From Ypsolopha sequella (Eukaryota > Arthropoda > Insecta > Lepidoptera > Ypsolophidae), in contig OW203986.1 of assembly GCA_934047225.1 (NCBI GenBank), forward strand, positions 18,975,221 through 19,039,220: a DNA stretch of 64,000 nt, given 5' to 3'. Shown here piece after piece: positions 47,561 through 58,804 of this stretch (position 1 is the stretch's first letter; each line of letters opens with the position of its first letter). The notes beneath the pieces are model-generated. The model ran no database searches. It was not told the origin of the DNA and was given only the letters and a program-made list of their open reading frames with translations. Made by a program: the position numbers and the translations under genes.

Positions 47561-47686
47561 TAGGATGGGATTTGGTCGGCCGCCTGGATTCGTGCTGGGG
47601 GCTCGGTTGGTGATCACTGAACCTTGTTCCTGGTCCCTGGCCGGGTCTCCGGTATGGGTTCGGGCGGCTGATTGGATTTTACCTTG
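47561..47686. mobile_element. CAAGGTGA foldback in the LINE 3' UTR, A-to-G altered
   Basis: A 126-bp hairpin between TATA (47557-47560) and TATA (47687-47690). It aligns end to end with the arms of the copy at 17913-18159, but on both arms most differences are A in the relative and G here (by eye about 13 left, 10 right). Arm-to-arm mismatches are nearly all G opposite T, meaning G-U wobbles in RNA. Compare ggtcggcc here with aatcaacc there. Confidence 0.75.
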
Positions 47687-47860
47687 TATAATATATATTT
47701 TACCTATCATTTTAATCGTAAATATATTGCTACATAAATTAAATAAACCTTTAATTTAGTTCATGTACATTTATTATTCTATTACATATATTTTCTTTAT
47801 TAGATTAAATTTGACGTGTAAAAAGTGTATATATCTATACCTGCTTTGCAAAATAAACTA

Positions 47861-47888
47861 TTTGAATTTGAATTTGAATTTGAATTTG
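47861..47888 (+). repeat. LINE 3' tail, (TTTGAA)-type
   Basis: About four and a half copies of tttgaa follow AATAAA (47852-47857). This is the probable 3' end of the LINE at 43.7-47.9 kb. Confidence 0.75.
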
Positions 47889-49799
47889 TTTACTTGTTAA
47901 AGGCAATAATATGTTGTATAAGTGAGGTATTTAAATTAAAAGGTGGAAATTGTGTAATAAAAAAGAATTGTGTGAAAGTATATGGTAAGACGATTTCCTG
48001 CGTTAAATGTAAGTCAATAGAGGTTGACATATTTTAATAACACAAACGGTGAAGAAGCTATTGAATAATTGAGAATGAAAACCTAGGTGTAGGTAAAGGT
48101 ATTATAGAGGTATAGGTAATTGCTATTGCTAAAATTCATTTATCATTCTTAACTTTACCATACAGAACTAACCATAAGTTAACTACGCAGGTTATCGCAA
48201 AGAAAATATTCTAAAATTAATCGCTTACATATTGATGCACCAGTCAGACCAAATAAAAAGTCAAGACGTAGCGCTATCTACATTGAAGTGTGGCCAGTTT
48301 CGTAAACATGTGGTTGCCGTGCAGTAAAACTGAGACAGATTGCGCATGTGTGAGTTTCAAGACGTGTACGAACACGAAACTGTGTCATTTTTGGCCTGCT
48401 TCACCCGCTCCATGAAATAGCTCCGCTACTTCTTGACTTGTTATTTGATCTGAGCCTGCTTAGCTTCTTCCACATTTATTAATCGAATCGTTTATCTTTT
48501 CCCGTTTTCTTTTGGCTTAGCCCTTTCTCAGTTCGTCACCCATCGAACTCTACATAATTCCGATTAATTATTTTTGGCAAAAAAGCTTACAAAATGATCT
48601 CAACCTGACACGAATATCGCAGAAACTTCTATACAGAACATCCAATGTAAAACGCACCCGATTATCTGATCGCCTGAAAATTTTCCATCCAATAAGTCAC
48701 GGCAACAGCGAGCAAGGGTCGGCACGCAACATATAGAGTGAACTAATCTGCCATTAGGGCAAAAAGCTCTCCGCGCTATCTGCGACATCTGGGTGATGTT
48801 TATATTTTGAGGGCCAACGACAACCTCTATAACGACTCTGCGCTTATCGTCTGCATGTCTAGTAATCCGAACCTTTGACATGCGAAAGTAAACTCTAGTA
48901 CCTGAGCTTTTAAAACTTCAAGTTTTGACTTTGCTGAAGCACCTGTCTTTAATACGGAGACATGCGACATTAAAATGTACCCCCTGAATAACAGGGTCCG
49001 AATTCCCGTTTCTCTTAAATATTTTAAAGTGATTAGGGAAGATCGACTTTAAAGTTGTCGTCACAGAGTGCGTTTTTCTCTGAGTTTGTTGAAACATTGT
49101 TTCTCATAGGCAAATAGAAGGATTCTACACGTCAAACATGGTTCTGTTTAATGTCTTACCCGTCCGTAGAATTTACAATTTTACCCTTCTTTGGAATTTC
49201 TCAAAAGTTTACTGCTAACCTACATACAATAGTAGAGTTAAGTAGATATATTAGTTTTAAGTTTTTATATGACTTAGAGCAATAACTAATAAAATTATCA
49301 TGTTTATTGTATAGATATGAAATATATTTAAATTATTTAATTAGTATATAAATTATTCGTTTCATTTGTACTTACAAGTTAAATTAGATTCACTTTTACC
49401 AAGTTCACCTTTGGAACATTTTGTATGGCTTGTACACTGTTTTATTAAAATGGCTTAAAATAAATAAATAAAATGTTGTTTTTAATAATATTCTGCTTTT
49501 TAAAATTAAGAAATAAATGCTCGTAAAATAAATGTTTTTTTAAAACCTCAGTATCAACGTAAAAACTAACTAAAAATAATATACTTATGAAGTTTTAAAC
49601 AAAAAAAAATACAATGGGTCCTACCAAAAGTTATTTTATTAATTTATTTTATATATATTATATATATATATATATCTTTCTTCTCATATTTTTTTTTTTT
49701 GTATTGAATTATATTATTGACCCAATAAAACGCATTTTCTTTTAGTAAATTTTCTTATGTCACACAGAGAAAATTTTAGTTCATAAATAAATTTTGTTA
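47889..49799. other. no recognisable gene
   Basis: 48280-49080 is less AT-rich and unique; a 93-codon minus frame (48600-48881) has no recognisable motif. 49640-49676 is TA-rich microsatellite. Confidence 0.35.
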
Positions 49800-50012
49800 C
49801 ATCGCATGTGTCGCAACTCGCGGCCCCTGACGGAAGATCAGCGTCACAGTTCTGCTGTGGCATTTTGCTGAGTCAGAGACCTTTTTGTTGGCTGCATCTT
49901 ATAAACTACCTTAGGCTGTATAATAGTTTATTGTTTAGATTATTTGTTTTTTTTTTTTGTAATGGTGTAGCTTTCAGAATAAACGCCTTTTCTTTCTTTC
50001 TTTCTTTCTATA
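49800..50012 (+). mobile_element. retroelement 3' end with (TTTC)n tail
   Basis: The segment gcggcccctgacggaagatc, then taatggtgtagctttcagaa, then aataaacgcc and repeated tttc is the usual form of a lepidopteran LINE/SINE 3' terminus. The body is missing or diverged. Confidence 0.45.
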
Positions 50013-51580
50013 TTTGTATTTTATATTTATATTTTGTATTTTATATCAAAATTGAGGCGCCCACACACAAATGTCCTTAATCATAAAAACTTGTGTTTGG
50101 ATTTGGACAGGGTTTTACTGTATATACCTTAAAGCCCTGGCAGTTTTTATAGGATATAGTGTGGAGAAAGTATATAGCGATCGGCACGATGGAAGAAAAC
50201 CTGATAGCAGATTTTACAAATGGTGCATAACGCCGCACCGCGCCGCGCCGGATCCAGGATAGGCCTCGAAATATATCTCACAATATAATATATTATAATA
50301 AAAGACGAGAATAAAAATCGAAAAAGTCTAAATATCTATATTTATTTAGATTTTACAAAGGAAATATGAGTTTATTGATTTTAGACAAATTGTTTTTCTC
50401 GGCCGGAAAACAAACCAGCAAAAATTATAAGAAAAAAAAATTAAACATTGATATTAGTTACTAAATAAACACGGAATACAAAGTTGTGAGCAAACAATAC
50501 AGTACAAAGGTGGGCTTATCACTAAAAGCAATTTTTTCCAGCAAAGAAAATATGATTTACGATACATAGAAGTGGGATAAACAAATATAAACTATTGATA
50601 AGTGAATATAAACCAATAAAGTGTATATAACTAAATAACTTATTCATATTATTTATGTTAGACATACTTCCTAACTTATACGTATTTAAGAATATAAATA
50701 AATATTATCTAAATAAATAAATACATTATATCTATACATAAATATAATATAACATAAATTATAAAAAATAGAACAAAAAAACACTAAGTACACATAGTCA
50801 GTTGTTTTTGTAAAACCAAGTTAGGTATACAAAAGAATGTGTCTTGGTGCTGTGTTATCGACTTTTCACTTTCCAGTTGAAGATATTCCGAAGTATATTG
50901 GTAATTCGTCACCTGGTATGCGCCCACCCTTACGATGCTTTTGACGCGGGATTATGACTAATTACTGACTTATTTTAAGCTTTATCTTTGGTTATGTATG
51001 ACCAATGAAATTTTTAACGCAATTCGCAAGGTGTATTTGTAAGAAAAAACATTGATTCTATAAAGTATTATGTTGTAATGTATAAATCATAATTTTTATT
51101 TAAGTTATACATTCCCTCCAACGACCGCTATTTTTTTCATACATATGTGAAAACAAAACTCACATTATAATAAATATATGTAAACAGTAAGGTATACATC
51201 ACGAGTAATCATGTTAATTAGTTCATGCGGCGTACAATAACATGGCGTAGTACACAGACTCACTTATTAGATCAGCACAGAAGTCGCGGACAAAAACTAG
51301 TCGTAAAATAAGGATGTTAAACAAAGGGTCAGGATAATATGAGCACTTTAATTTTGTAGGGTTGCTATTTGACCTAATCCTTCGATTGCAAGCGTTATTG
51401 AACAAAGCCTTTGATTGGATTTTATAGCGCACCCTATGCCATTCCTCGGACTAAAGGTGAAATAAAATAAAATTATTGTAAGGGCTGCTCTCTGGCAGGG
51501 ACTATCTGAAAAGGCATACCTAGTACCTAATGCCTTACCCATTATAATGATGATAGATTTAGCGACTTAGTAAGACTAAA
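50013..51580. other. no recognisable feature
   Basis: AT-rich; no supportable gene. A short GC-rich patch (ccgcaccgcgccgcgccgga, near 50232) is isolated. Confidence 0.4.
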
Positions 51581-51587
51581 ATTAAAA

Positions 51588-51930
51588 GCGGCCGTAGCTC
51601 AAGTAGGACGCTGATCTTGTGACCCAGGTCAGAATGACTTGAGGTCAGAATTATGTACATATATTATTTGTATTATCTAACACTTGCCACTTGCTGAACG
51701 GTAAAGAAAAACATTTGTTTGTATTTGTGCCTGAAGAATAGCGATATGACTACCACCCATGTTGGGACGCCACGTCACGTCCCGTTGGGACGTAATAATC
51801 GTCGGTGAAACGCGGGGGTATCTACGGAGTGTGGACTGTGACTTGTATTTCACAGTTCACACTCGGGAACACCTCTGACACCCCCTCGGTGTTGTGACTG
51901 TGAATAGCTGCGAATAAAGCTTGCCGTTAA
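51588..51930 (+). mobile_element. tRNA-derived SINE
   Basis: The head ggccgtagctcaagtaggac resembles an A box. The body has cacttgccacttgctgaacg, ggtaaagaaaaacat and cggtgaaacgcgggggtatc. The tail cgggaacacctctgacaccc then cctcggtg matches the other SINEs. Confidence 0.65.
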
Positions 51931-52305
51931 AATTATCTATTCCAATAAAGAAATATGACTTGATCACCTTTTCACACTCTTAGATAAATAATTTTGAAAC
52001 GGTGTTCTTTGAGAAGAACTTAATTCTCTATTTTAAAATCATCCTTTTATTCATATTAAGGCAATACCAAAAAAAAAGGGTTTTTTCGAATCCATTTACC
52101 CCACTATAACGTCATCTACGTATTTCATTTTTGGGTAAATGTTTATTGAGTATTTTATTACGATTCTCACTGAAGGAAAACGCGATTGAATGAAATTTTC
52201 TCGATAGAATTTAATTCCGAAAAAACCTCTAAATTGTTTTAATTTTTCATGTATTTCTGAAATCCTAACTAATTTCATTGTGAAATTTCATTCAAAATGT
52301 GGATA

Positions 52306-53006
52306 CAGTAGAGCCTCGATAATCCGTACTCAGGCTAATCCGAACGTCGCTATAATCCGAACTGCATACCCCACCCCACTTCCTCGCCTTCGCCTCGCTG
52401 CTATGTTGTTTATTAATTAGTCTGCAGTTACGACTGCCACGTTGCGCGTCCATTCCACGTTTTTCTGCTCTGTACTCGTGCGCGGCGTGTTTTTTGAGGT
52501 TATAAAGATGGTTCCAACACCAAAACGCAAACATAAAACTTTGACTATAGCCGAAAAGTGCACCATACTAGACAGTTTAAAGGACGGAGTGTCGGCAACT
52601 TCTCTTGCTTGTAAGTATGGCGTTGGAAAATCAACAATTACAGACCTCAAGAAAAATGAGCAAAAATTGAGATCTTTTATAGCTAAAACTGAGAAAGGAC
52701 CAGGGTTCAGAAAAACTCTAAAATCTACTACTATCTGTAGTCCTTACGCTCAGAAAAACTCAGTTAGAAAAACTCTAAAATCTACTACTATCTGTAGTCC
52801 TTACGCTGCTTGTAATAAGAGCGTTCCCAAGGTCAATATGTAAAGCCCAGCTCGTTGCTTACTGTGCCTCTTAAACTATGTATATAATTAAACACTATTT
52901 TAAGAATAAAAATGTTTTTTTTTCTCCTTACATACTATAATCCGAACGCTTCGTGAGTCCGAACAGGGGTTAGTTTTTGCTAGTTCGGATTATCAAGACT
53001 CTACTG
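52306..53006 (+). mobile_element. Tigger/pogo-type DNA transposon, deleted (701 bp)
   Basis: Ends cagtagagcctcgataatcc and ggattatcaagactctactg are inverted repeats flanked by TA (52304-52305 and 53007-53008), as in Tc1/mariner-pogo elements. Internal repeats of aatccgaac lie near both ends. Only the DNA-binding part of a transposase frame remains. Confidence 0.88.
52508..52843 (+). pseudogene. Tigger transposase N-terminus (CENP-B-type HTH)
   Basis: 111 codons from ATG 52508. Residues about 5-60 (KRKHKTLTIAEKCTILDSLK, SATSLACKYGVGKSTITDLK) form the helix-turn-helix that starts CENP-B, jerky and Tigger transposases and binds the transposon ends. The rest of the transposase, including the DDE domain, is gone. 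The tail holds a 19-residue in-frame duplication (57-bp units at 52709 and 52766). It could at most encode a DNA-binding fragment. Confidence 0.75.
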
Positions 53007-53054
53007 TATTATGTATTTGTAAAGTCTCCTTGAAATTTTTTTTGACAAAATAGC

Positions 53055-53180
53055 TTAGTACATTTTATATTGATAAAAAACCGACTTTTTGCTACTTTTC
53101 CACGAATCCGTCCTACTCGCACTGAGGGTTTTTTCGCATATGTAGTAACAGGGACACTAAAACTTTTACGTATCGCCTGA
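53055..53180 (+). repeat. block shared with the hAT element at 41.9 kb
   Basis: gtacattttatattgataaa then aaccgactttttgctacttt and cacgaatccgtcctactcgc match 41879-42000 with few differences. It lies just outside the Tigger right end. Confidence 0.8.
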
Positions 53181-53284
53181 AAACTGCATTAAACATGACT
53201 TATAAGTTTATAGAATCACATTGGCATTGTTGAGCATACATACACAGGTCCATAGCATGCCATTAAAACAAAATTATATCGTCA

Positions 53285-53640
53285 AAACATATATCTCCGA
53301 GGGGGTGTCAGAGGTGTTTTTTAGTGTGAACTGTCACTAAAACTAAATATCTGTAATACCCTCTTTTCACAAACGATTTTAATGTATAAATAATATAATA
53401 TGGGATGAGTCTTATCGCACCGTTTTTCGGGCACAATACATGCTTCTTAGAGCATGCAGGTTTACGTAACTGCAGTATTTTCCTTCACCGTCAGCAAGTG
53501 GTATACAAACACTATGCACATCAATTCCGAAAAGCTCATTGTTGCAAGTTCTACTCCTAGTTTCAAACCGGGGTCTCTGTTTTAGAATCCAGCGTCTAAC
53601 CGAAAGCTACAGCAGCTATTAAAGCCTTCAAGTTTTTTTT
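53285..53640 (-). mobile_element. SINE, inverted
   Basis: On the plus strand it starts gagggggtgtcagaggtgtt (the reversed SINE tail). It contains gcaggtttacgtaactgcag and ttttccttcaccgtcagcaa, the reverse of the block shared by lepidopteran SINEs, and a reversed B-box-like aaaccggggtc near 53565. Confidence 0.65.
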
Positions 53641-54204
53641 ACCTTATAAAATAATGTCTTTCCATTGTATTGGACCATTAAAGCATTTAAAATAGAAAAC
53701 CGTCCTCAGCGCTTTCATTTACGGAGGCAAATTAAGGAGGGCACGTGTTACGGCGCGGGGCATCGACGTCGGGGAAAACTGACTTAAGTAAGTTTATCAT
53801 ATGAACTTTTGACGGGCCTTATTTATTCCCTGAAGCTTCTCTGGGCTTAATGGCGCCTGAAACGGTAATGTGTGGTCATAAATTAAACGATAATAAGCTG
53901 AGACAACAACGGTGTCCATTAATGACTCTGCATGCTACTAAAGATAGTACCGATTTTTGGACGCCCAATAGACAAGGTTACTTCCGTAACGAAATGAATA
54001 TAGAAGAAATATGAGTCATGTCCCGAAAACACATTACAGAAGTCCAAGATAACCTTGTCTACTAAGTCTTGTTTGACTATTGGATTAACAATAAAGGAAA
54101 CTCAACAGATTAAATATGAAAAGCAGATGTGATTGGCGCGTGGACATATGTGGACTCCTGTGGACATATAGTAGTTATATTTTACTGTTATAATATTATA
54201 CTTC
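53641..54204. other. no gene; possible conserved noncoding DNA
   Basis: 53700-53960 is unique in the window and GC-richer (tacggcgcggggcatcgacg, then gtccattaatgactc). This looks like a regulatory block, but nothing here proves it. Confidence 0.3.
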
Positions 54205-54520
54205 ACTAACATGTTTTTATTTATTTATTTATTTATTTAAAAAAGGTACACCAACAGCACAAGTATTGTTACACTTAAAAGAGCTTATATTTTTATAAAT
54301 ATTCTGATACTTGCGCCACTTATAGGTATACACAACATTTGCCAAGTAATTATAAACAAAAAGGGGTAAATCATCACACTACAAATAGGAAAATTATATA
54401 GTTACAAACAATTTAAAAAAAAAACTACAAACTAAGATTACCTAACTAAACACTAAATATACTAAATTAAACCTAAACCTAAGGAAGCTAATTAAATATT
54501 AACAAATTGAAAACTACTAC

Positions 54521-57392
54521 CTACTGATTACAAAAATACATTATTATATGATATTTAAACACAAAGAAAGATTGATGAAATACATCTAGATCTGTTATGG
54601 TTACGTTCAAACTATTGTATTCTCTCATAATTCTTGTCATAGGCGAGTTAAGACCAAGGTTTGATTTACAAGCTGGATAGGAAAACAACTTTGAAATGGC
54701 TTTTCGTGGCATATTGTAGGGGATCGACACAGACAACCTATTCAACAGACAAGGGCACTCAGCTACTCCATTGGAAATTTTATGCAGAAAAGACATATCA
54801 CGCAGAATTCTGCGGTCACGAAGTGATAACATTTTAAATTGTTTCAACCGTTCATCACACGGACGTCTGTGAGACATACCAGGAGATACGAAAGCAAGGT
54901 ACCTCGTGAACGAGCGCTGAATGCTTTCTAGACGTTGTGAGTCAACAGCATAAAATGGACTCCAAACCGAATTTGCGTATTCAAGATGACTTCGTACTAG
55001 TGCGTTGTACAAGAGTATTTTCGTCCAAGAAGAACGAAACCCTCTGCTGTTGCGTTTAACAAACCCTAACATCTTTGCAGACTTTTTTGAAATGCTATCA
55101 ATGTGCGATTTTAATGTTAGTCTGCTGTCTAAAATCAAACCTAAATCACGGATCTCATTCACTTCTTGAAGTCTGACACTATTTATCTGATAATTATAAT
55201 CAATAAGCTCACGTTTACGTGAGAATTTTATGTGGTAACATTTATTTGCGTTAAGAAGCATACCATTAGTAGCACACCACGCGGAAATTCTATCAATATC
55301 AGCCTGCATAAGCAATGAGTCTTCTAAAGAGACAACAGTCCTGTATATCTTCAAATCATCAGCAAATATTGAAAACTTACAGTGCTTAATGTGGGATGTT
55401 ATGTCGTTGATAAAGATTAAAAAAAGAACAGGCCCTAGATGTGATCCCTGAGGGACGCCAGATATAGAGCAATAAGTATTTGATTCGTAACCATTGACAA
55501 CAACAGACTGCAATCGGTCAGATAAATACGAAATGAACCACTCTAATAATGAGCCAAACACACCGACAGACTGCAGCTTTTGTATCAATAAAGCATGGTT
55601 AACTTTATCAAAGGCGCTGCTAAAGTCAGTGTAAATTGCGTCCACTTGTCGACGCTTATCAACTTCGCCAGATATATCAGAAATAAAAGAAGCAAGGTTA
55701 GTCTCTATCGAGCGCCCGATTCTAAATCCATGTTGATGAGGTGACAAGATTTTATTTAAATGACGTGATAAAAATGGGCACACTAAGGATTCAAAAATTT
55801 TTGAACAACAGGACAAGATGGAAATGGGTCTGTAATTTTGTATGTTTTCCTCTGCGCCCTTTTTGAATACTGGTACTATTTTAGCCTTTTTCCATTCACT
55901 GGGAAAAGTACCATCTTTCAAAGATCGATTCATAATTATGGTAAGAGGCAAAGCTAACGCCGACCCACATCTCTTTATAAAAAGTGGAGGAATGCCATCG
56001 GGACCAGAACCTTTAAATATGTCTAATTCTTTGATTTTTCTGAGTACATCCTTCTCCGTAAAACGTATGTGATCAAGACAAAATTCGGTTTGGGGCGTAT
56101 ACAAAGAGATATTAGCTGAGTTACGTGTGAATACTGAGGAGAAATGGTTTGCAAACAGATTCACAACGTCAGGGCCTTCTTGTGCTGTAGAATTGTTCAG
56201 GTACATATTCTTTGGAATTGTAGATTTGCCATTACGTTTGTCTATGATAAACCGCCAGAATGCTTTAGGATTTTTTACAATGTCTGCTTCTATTTGTCGT
56301 AGATAGTTACTGTGACACTTTTGTGAAAGTTTGTGACAACGTTCTCTAAGCAACTCGTATTCAAAGCTGTCTCGAGGGTTTTTGTATTTTTTGTACCTAC
56401 TACGAAGTTTTTCTTTTTCTGATAGTAATTTAATGTTTAGAAAACCATACAGGAAAGTTCTTCGTCTTTGGTTTGCGTTTAGGGACATATTTATCAATAA
56501 CTTCATGAAGAATTTTATAAAACTGAGTTGTCATTTGGTCTACATTCATGCATTTAGAAAATGTTAGCTGCCAATCGATGCTTTTAAGCTCCAAAACAAT
56601 GTTATCGTATTCAGCCTTGTAATAATTGAAATCAGAGCGTGGTCTTGTTTGGAGACTCCGAGATAAAGAAAATGGTATTGAAATGTGAAGGTTGGGATGA
56701 AGAACATCAAGTTTAGATAGCAGATCAAGAAGTTTATCTAGTTTAACATTAGGTATGTTGGTCAGGATTAAGTCTAATTTGTTACCATTGGCATTGCCAA
56801 TATAATTTAATTGGTTAAGATTGTTAACTGATAGAAAGTCGATCAGAGTACATCCCAATGAATTATTATACTTAGATGGTATTGTATGACAGTCGTCATT
56901 GTTAGATTTTGTCCATTCGATAAAACTTAAATTAAAATCACCGAGAATGACAACGTCGTCCGTGTGGCACATCACATTATCTACATTGTCAAGAAAAGTT
57001 TTCAAGGTTGCTAGTGTAACTTTGGGAGCCAAGTAAACCCCACATAAGGCAATTTTCTTTGTTACGTTATTAATACTCAGTTCAATGTTAACCCATAGAT
57101 CTTCACAACTACTTTCCCAATTGCTTACACGAACTGAAGGAATACGCTTGGACACAGCTATCATTACACCCCCTCCATCCTGTTTAGTTGATACAGAGCA
57201 CACCCTATCCCTGCGATAAACAACATATCTAGAGTCCAATATTTCATGGTCATTTATAAAAGAATTAAGCCATGACTCTGTAAATACAATAATATCGTAA
57301 CTACTTAAGCTAATATTGCTGTAAACATCATTTAGTTTTGTTCGTATTCCACGAACATTCTGGTAATATATACTAAGATCACTTAAGACCAT
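54521..57392 (-). pseudogene. LINE ORF2, endonuclease plus RT, frameshifted
   Basis: From ATG 57392 the endonuclease reads YYQNVRGIRTKL, VFTESWL, DGGGVMIAV and ILGDFNLSF. The frame stops after VWFSKH near 56430. The next frame continues at once with IKLLSEKEKLRSRYKKYKNP, so a small indel near 56440 (a 2-base loss by eye) is the only break. The reverse transcriptase has IVPVFKKGAEENIQNYRPIS, QHGFRIGRSIETNL, YTDFSSAFDKVNH, GVPQGSHLGPVLFLIFINDI and the catalytic FADD, then a long C-terminal region to 54521. Usually this is one protein of about 960 aa. Because of the shift this copy should not make full-length ORF2. Confidence 0.85.
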
Positions 57393-57420
57393 GCTTTAAA
57401 AACGATAAGATAACAAACAA

Positions 57421-58161
57421 TCATACAACGTGTTTAAGCGAATCAAGATCACGAATATGAATAGCTTGACTGGATTCATTTTTACGCATATAAATTCGCC
57501 CATTGCGAACCCAGACAAACTTGTATCCAAGTTCCCTCTTTTTCTGCCGTGCGGCAGCATGCAGTCCTTTATTAGCTGGTGTTAAATGTTCAGACACAAA
57601 CACAGGCACTTTGTCACCACTAATTCCTAGATTATTTGAGCACAGCTTGTCATCCTTGCTTGTTTTGTTAAACTTTTGAACAGCTGCCAAAAGCGTATCA
57701 CGCTGGCGAGGACTCCTTAGCTTTGCAATAACGGTACGAGGTCGATTATTGTCCTTTTTAATCTGAGCAACACGTGTTACTTGCACCACATCCTCATCAG
57801 CGATCGGGCTTCCAACGACTCTAGATAATTGAGCTATCGCAACGGTAAGATTCTCTGTACGGTGCTCAGGTATACCATTAATCTCGACGTTGCTCTCACG
57901 TGTATGCTGTTCCACCATAGAAAGTCGAACGGAGAGATCTTTAACTGTGGCTTGTAAGGTGGCGTTATCTGTTTCCAATTTTGAAAGAGATTCGGTTTTT
58001 TCAGTAACCTCTTTTTTGAGATCTTCGTATTCCTTGGTGTAAAATTTTATTGAAGTTTGGAATTCGGAAATCTTGTCTTCCAAATTTTCGAGTTTCTGGG
58101 TGACCAATCCAGCAATAGTCTCTCGCAAGACTCCAGTAATCTCCTCACGAATTTTTATATT
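57421..58161 (-). CDS. LINE ORF1, N-terminally truncated (coiled coil plus FP-like domain)
   Basis: About 245 codons remain. The N-terminal half is a heptad-like coiled coil (KLENLEDKISEFQTSIKFYT, KEVTEKTESLSKLETDNATL). The C-terminal half (EINGIPEHRTENL, AIAQLSRVVG, DVVQVTRVAQ, RPRTVIAKLRSPRQRDTLLA, GYKFVWVRNGRIYMRKNESS) is the RNA-binding domain seen in many insect LINE ORF1 proteins and related to baculovirus FP-type proteins. It coats the LINE RNA. The start is lost at the junction with repeat copy 3, which supplies an in-frame ATG and about 14 foreign residues. ORF2 begins 28 bp after the stop. Confidence 0.75.
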   Translation of the reverse strand, partial: NIKIREEITGVLRETIAGLVTQKLENLEDKISEFQTSIKFYTKEYEDLKKEVTEKTESLSKLETDNATLQATVKDLSVRLSMVEQHTRESNVEINGIPEHRTENLTVAIAQLSRVVGSPIADEDVVQVTRVAQIKKDNNRPRTVIAKLRSPRQRDTLLAAVQKFNKTSKDDKLCSNNLGISGDKVPVFVSEHLTPANKGLHAAARQKKRELGYKFVWVRNGRIYMRKNESSQAIHIRDLDSLKHVV

Positions 58162-58557
58162 TTCAATGCATGTGCTCGTAAAGGACCACTTTTTATGCAA
58201 CAAAACCGAACAGAAAGTCGATTATTTTGCCCTAGGGCTTTATTATTATAATTTTTTTTTATTTATTTACAATGGTTGGCTAACCTGCAGCCTTTCCTGT
58301 GTACCATAGACGTTATACTTTTTTTTCCACTGTTTAACGGCTCTGGATACAGTTCTTTTGAGCCAATTATAATTTAAAGTTCACAAGATTATATTTGTTT
58401 TCATTTCCTCACACTATGCATTAAAAAATGTAGTATGATACACGGGCGTAAAAGCAATAAATTACTCGGTTACGTTTAAAACACTTGCTACGCTAGTGTT
58501 TTAAATCGTCCTCGTAATTTATTCCTTTGCGCCCTTGTAGCATAAACTACTATTATG
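58162..58557 (+). repeat. ttcaatgcatgtgctcg repeat family, copy 3
   Basis: Same ends and palindrome as copies 1 and 2. Its left end is the exact junction with LINE ORF1, and the LINE is not found again on its other side. Confidence 0.8.
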
Positions 58558-58732
58558 TTGTTGGCCACAATAAAGCTTTCTTATTCTTTATTCTTCTTTG
58601 TTAAGAACGAGGTGTGAAATCATATAACGCCCTCTTGAGCGTTCTATATGTGCAGTACAAGCTAGTATATCAGGCAGAAGCAAAAATAACAGTGGACAAG
58701 TATGATAGAAGAATTCACCGGTCTGGGTAGGA

Positions 58733-58804
58733 ACCTCGGTGGCGCAATTGGTAGCGCGCTTGTCTTGATAACAAGAGGTCGCAAATTTGAACCCTGGCCC
58801 GGGG
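58733..58804 (+). pseudogene. tRNA-like sequence, probably SINE head or tRNA pseudogene
   Basis: It has an A box (tggcgcaattggtagcgcgc), an anticodon-like stem cttgt...acaag with loop cttgata, and a B-box-like tttgaaccc, ending cccgggg. The T-stem does not pair well and the acceptor ends do not match, so a working tRNA is unlikely. ttttttc follows. Confidence 0.5.

Larger units (their letters stand above)
43710..47888 (+). mobile_element. CR1/jockey-group LINE, probably 5'-truncated, ORF2 intact
   Basis: Order is an ORF1 remnant, an uninterrupted ORF2 (endonuclease plus reverse transcriptase), and a 3' UTR with AATAAA at 47852 and a (TTTGAA)-type tail at 47861-47888. Ending in a short repeat instead of poly(A) is typical of CR1-like elements. 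A 126-bp foldback sits in the 3' UTR. The true 5' end is not evident, and target duplications were not found by eye. Confidence 0.8.
54213..58161 (-). mobile_element. jockey/CR1-group LINE, nearly intact, one frameshift
   Basis: Read on the minus strand: ORF1 (58161 to 57421, 5' end lost), ORF2 (57392 to 54521), then a 3' UTR ending in a (TAAA)-type tail (plus-strand ttta repeats, 54215-54239). The 5' end meets the ttcaatgcatgtgctcg repeat copy 3 exactly. Related by motif to the decayed LINE at 8-10 kb. Confidence 0.85.

Noticed and set aside
48600..48881. 93-codon minus-strand frame
   Set aside because: No recognisable family, and composition follows the local GC rise.
58733..58804. Functional tRNA gene
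   Set aside because: A and B boxes exist, but the T-stem and acceptor do not pair and the anticodon loop is ambiguous; better as a SINE head or pseudogene.
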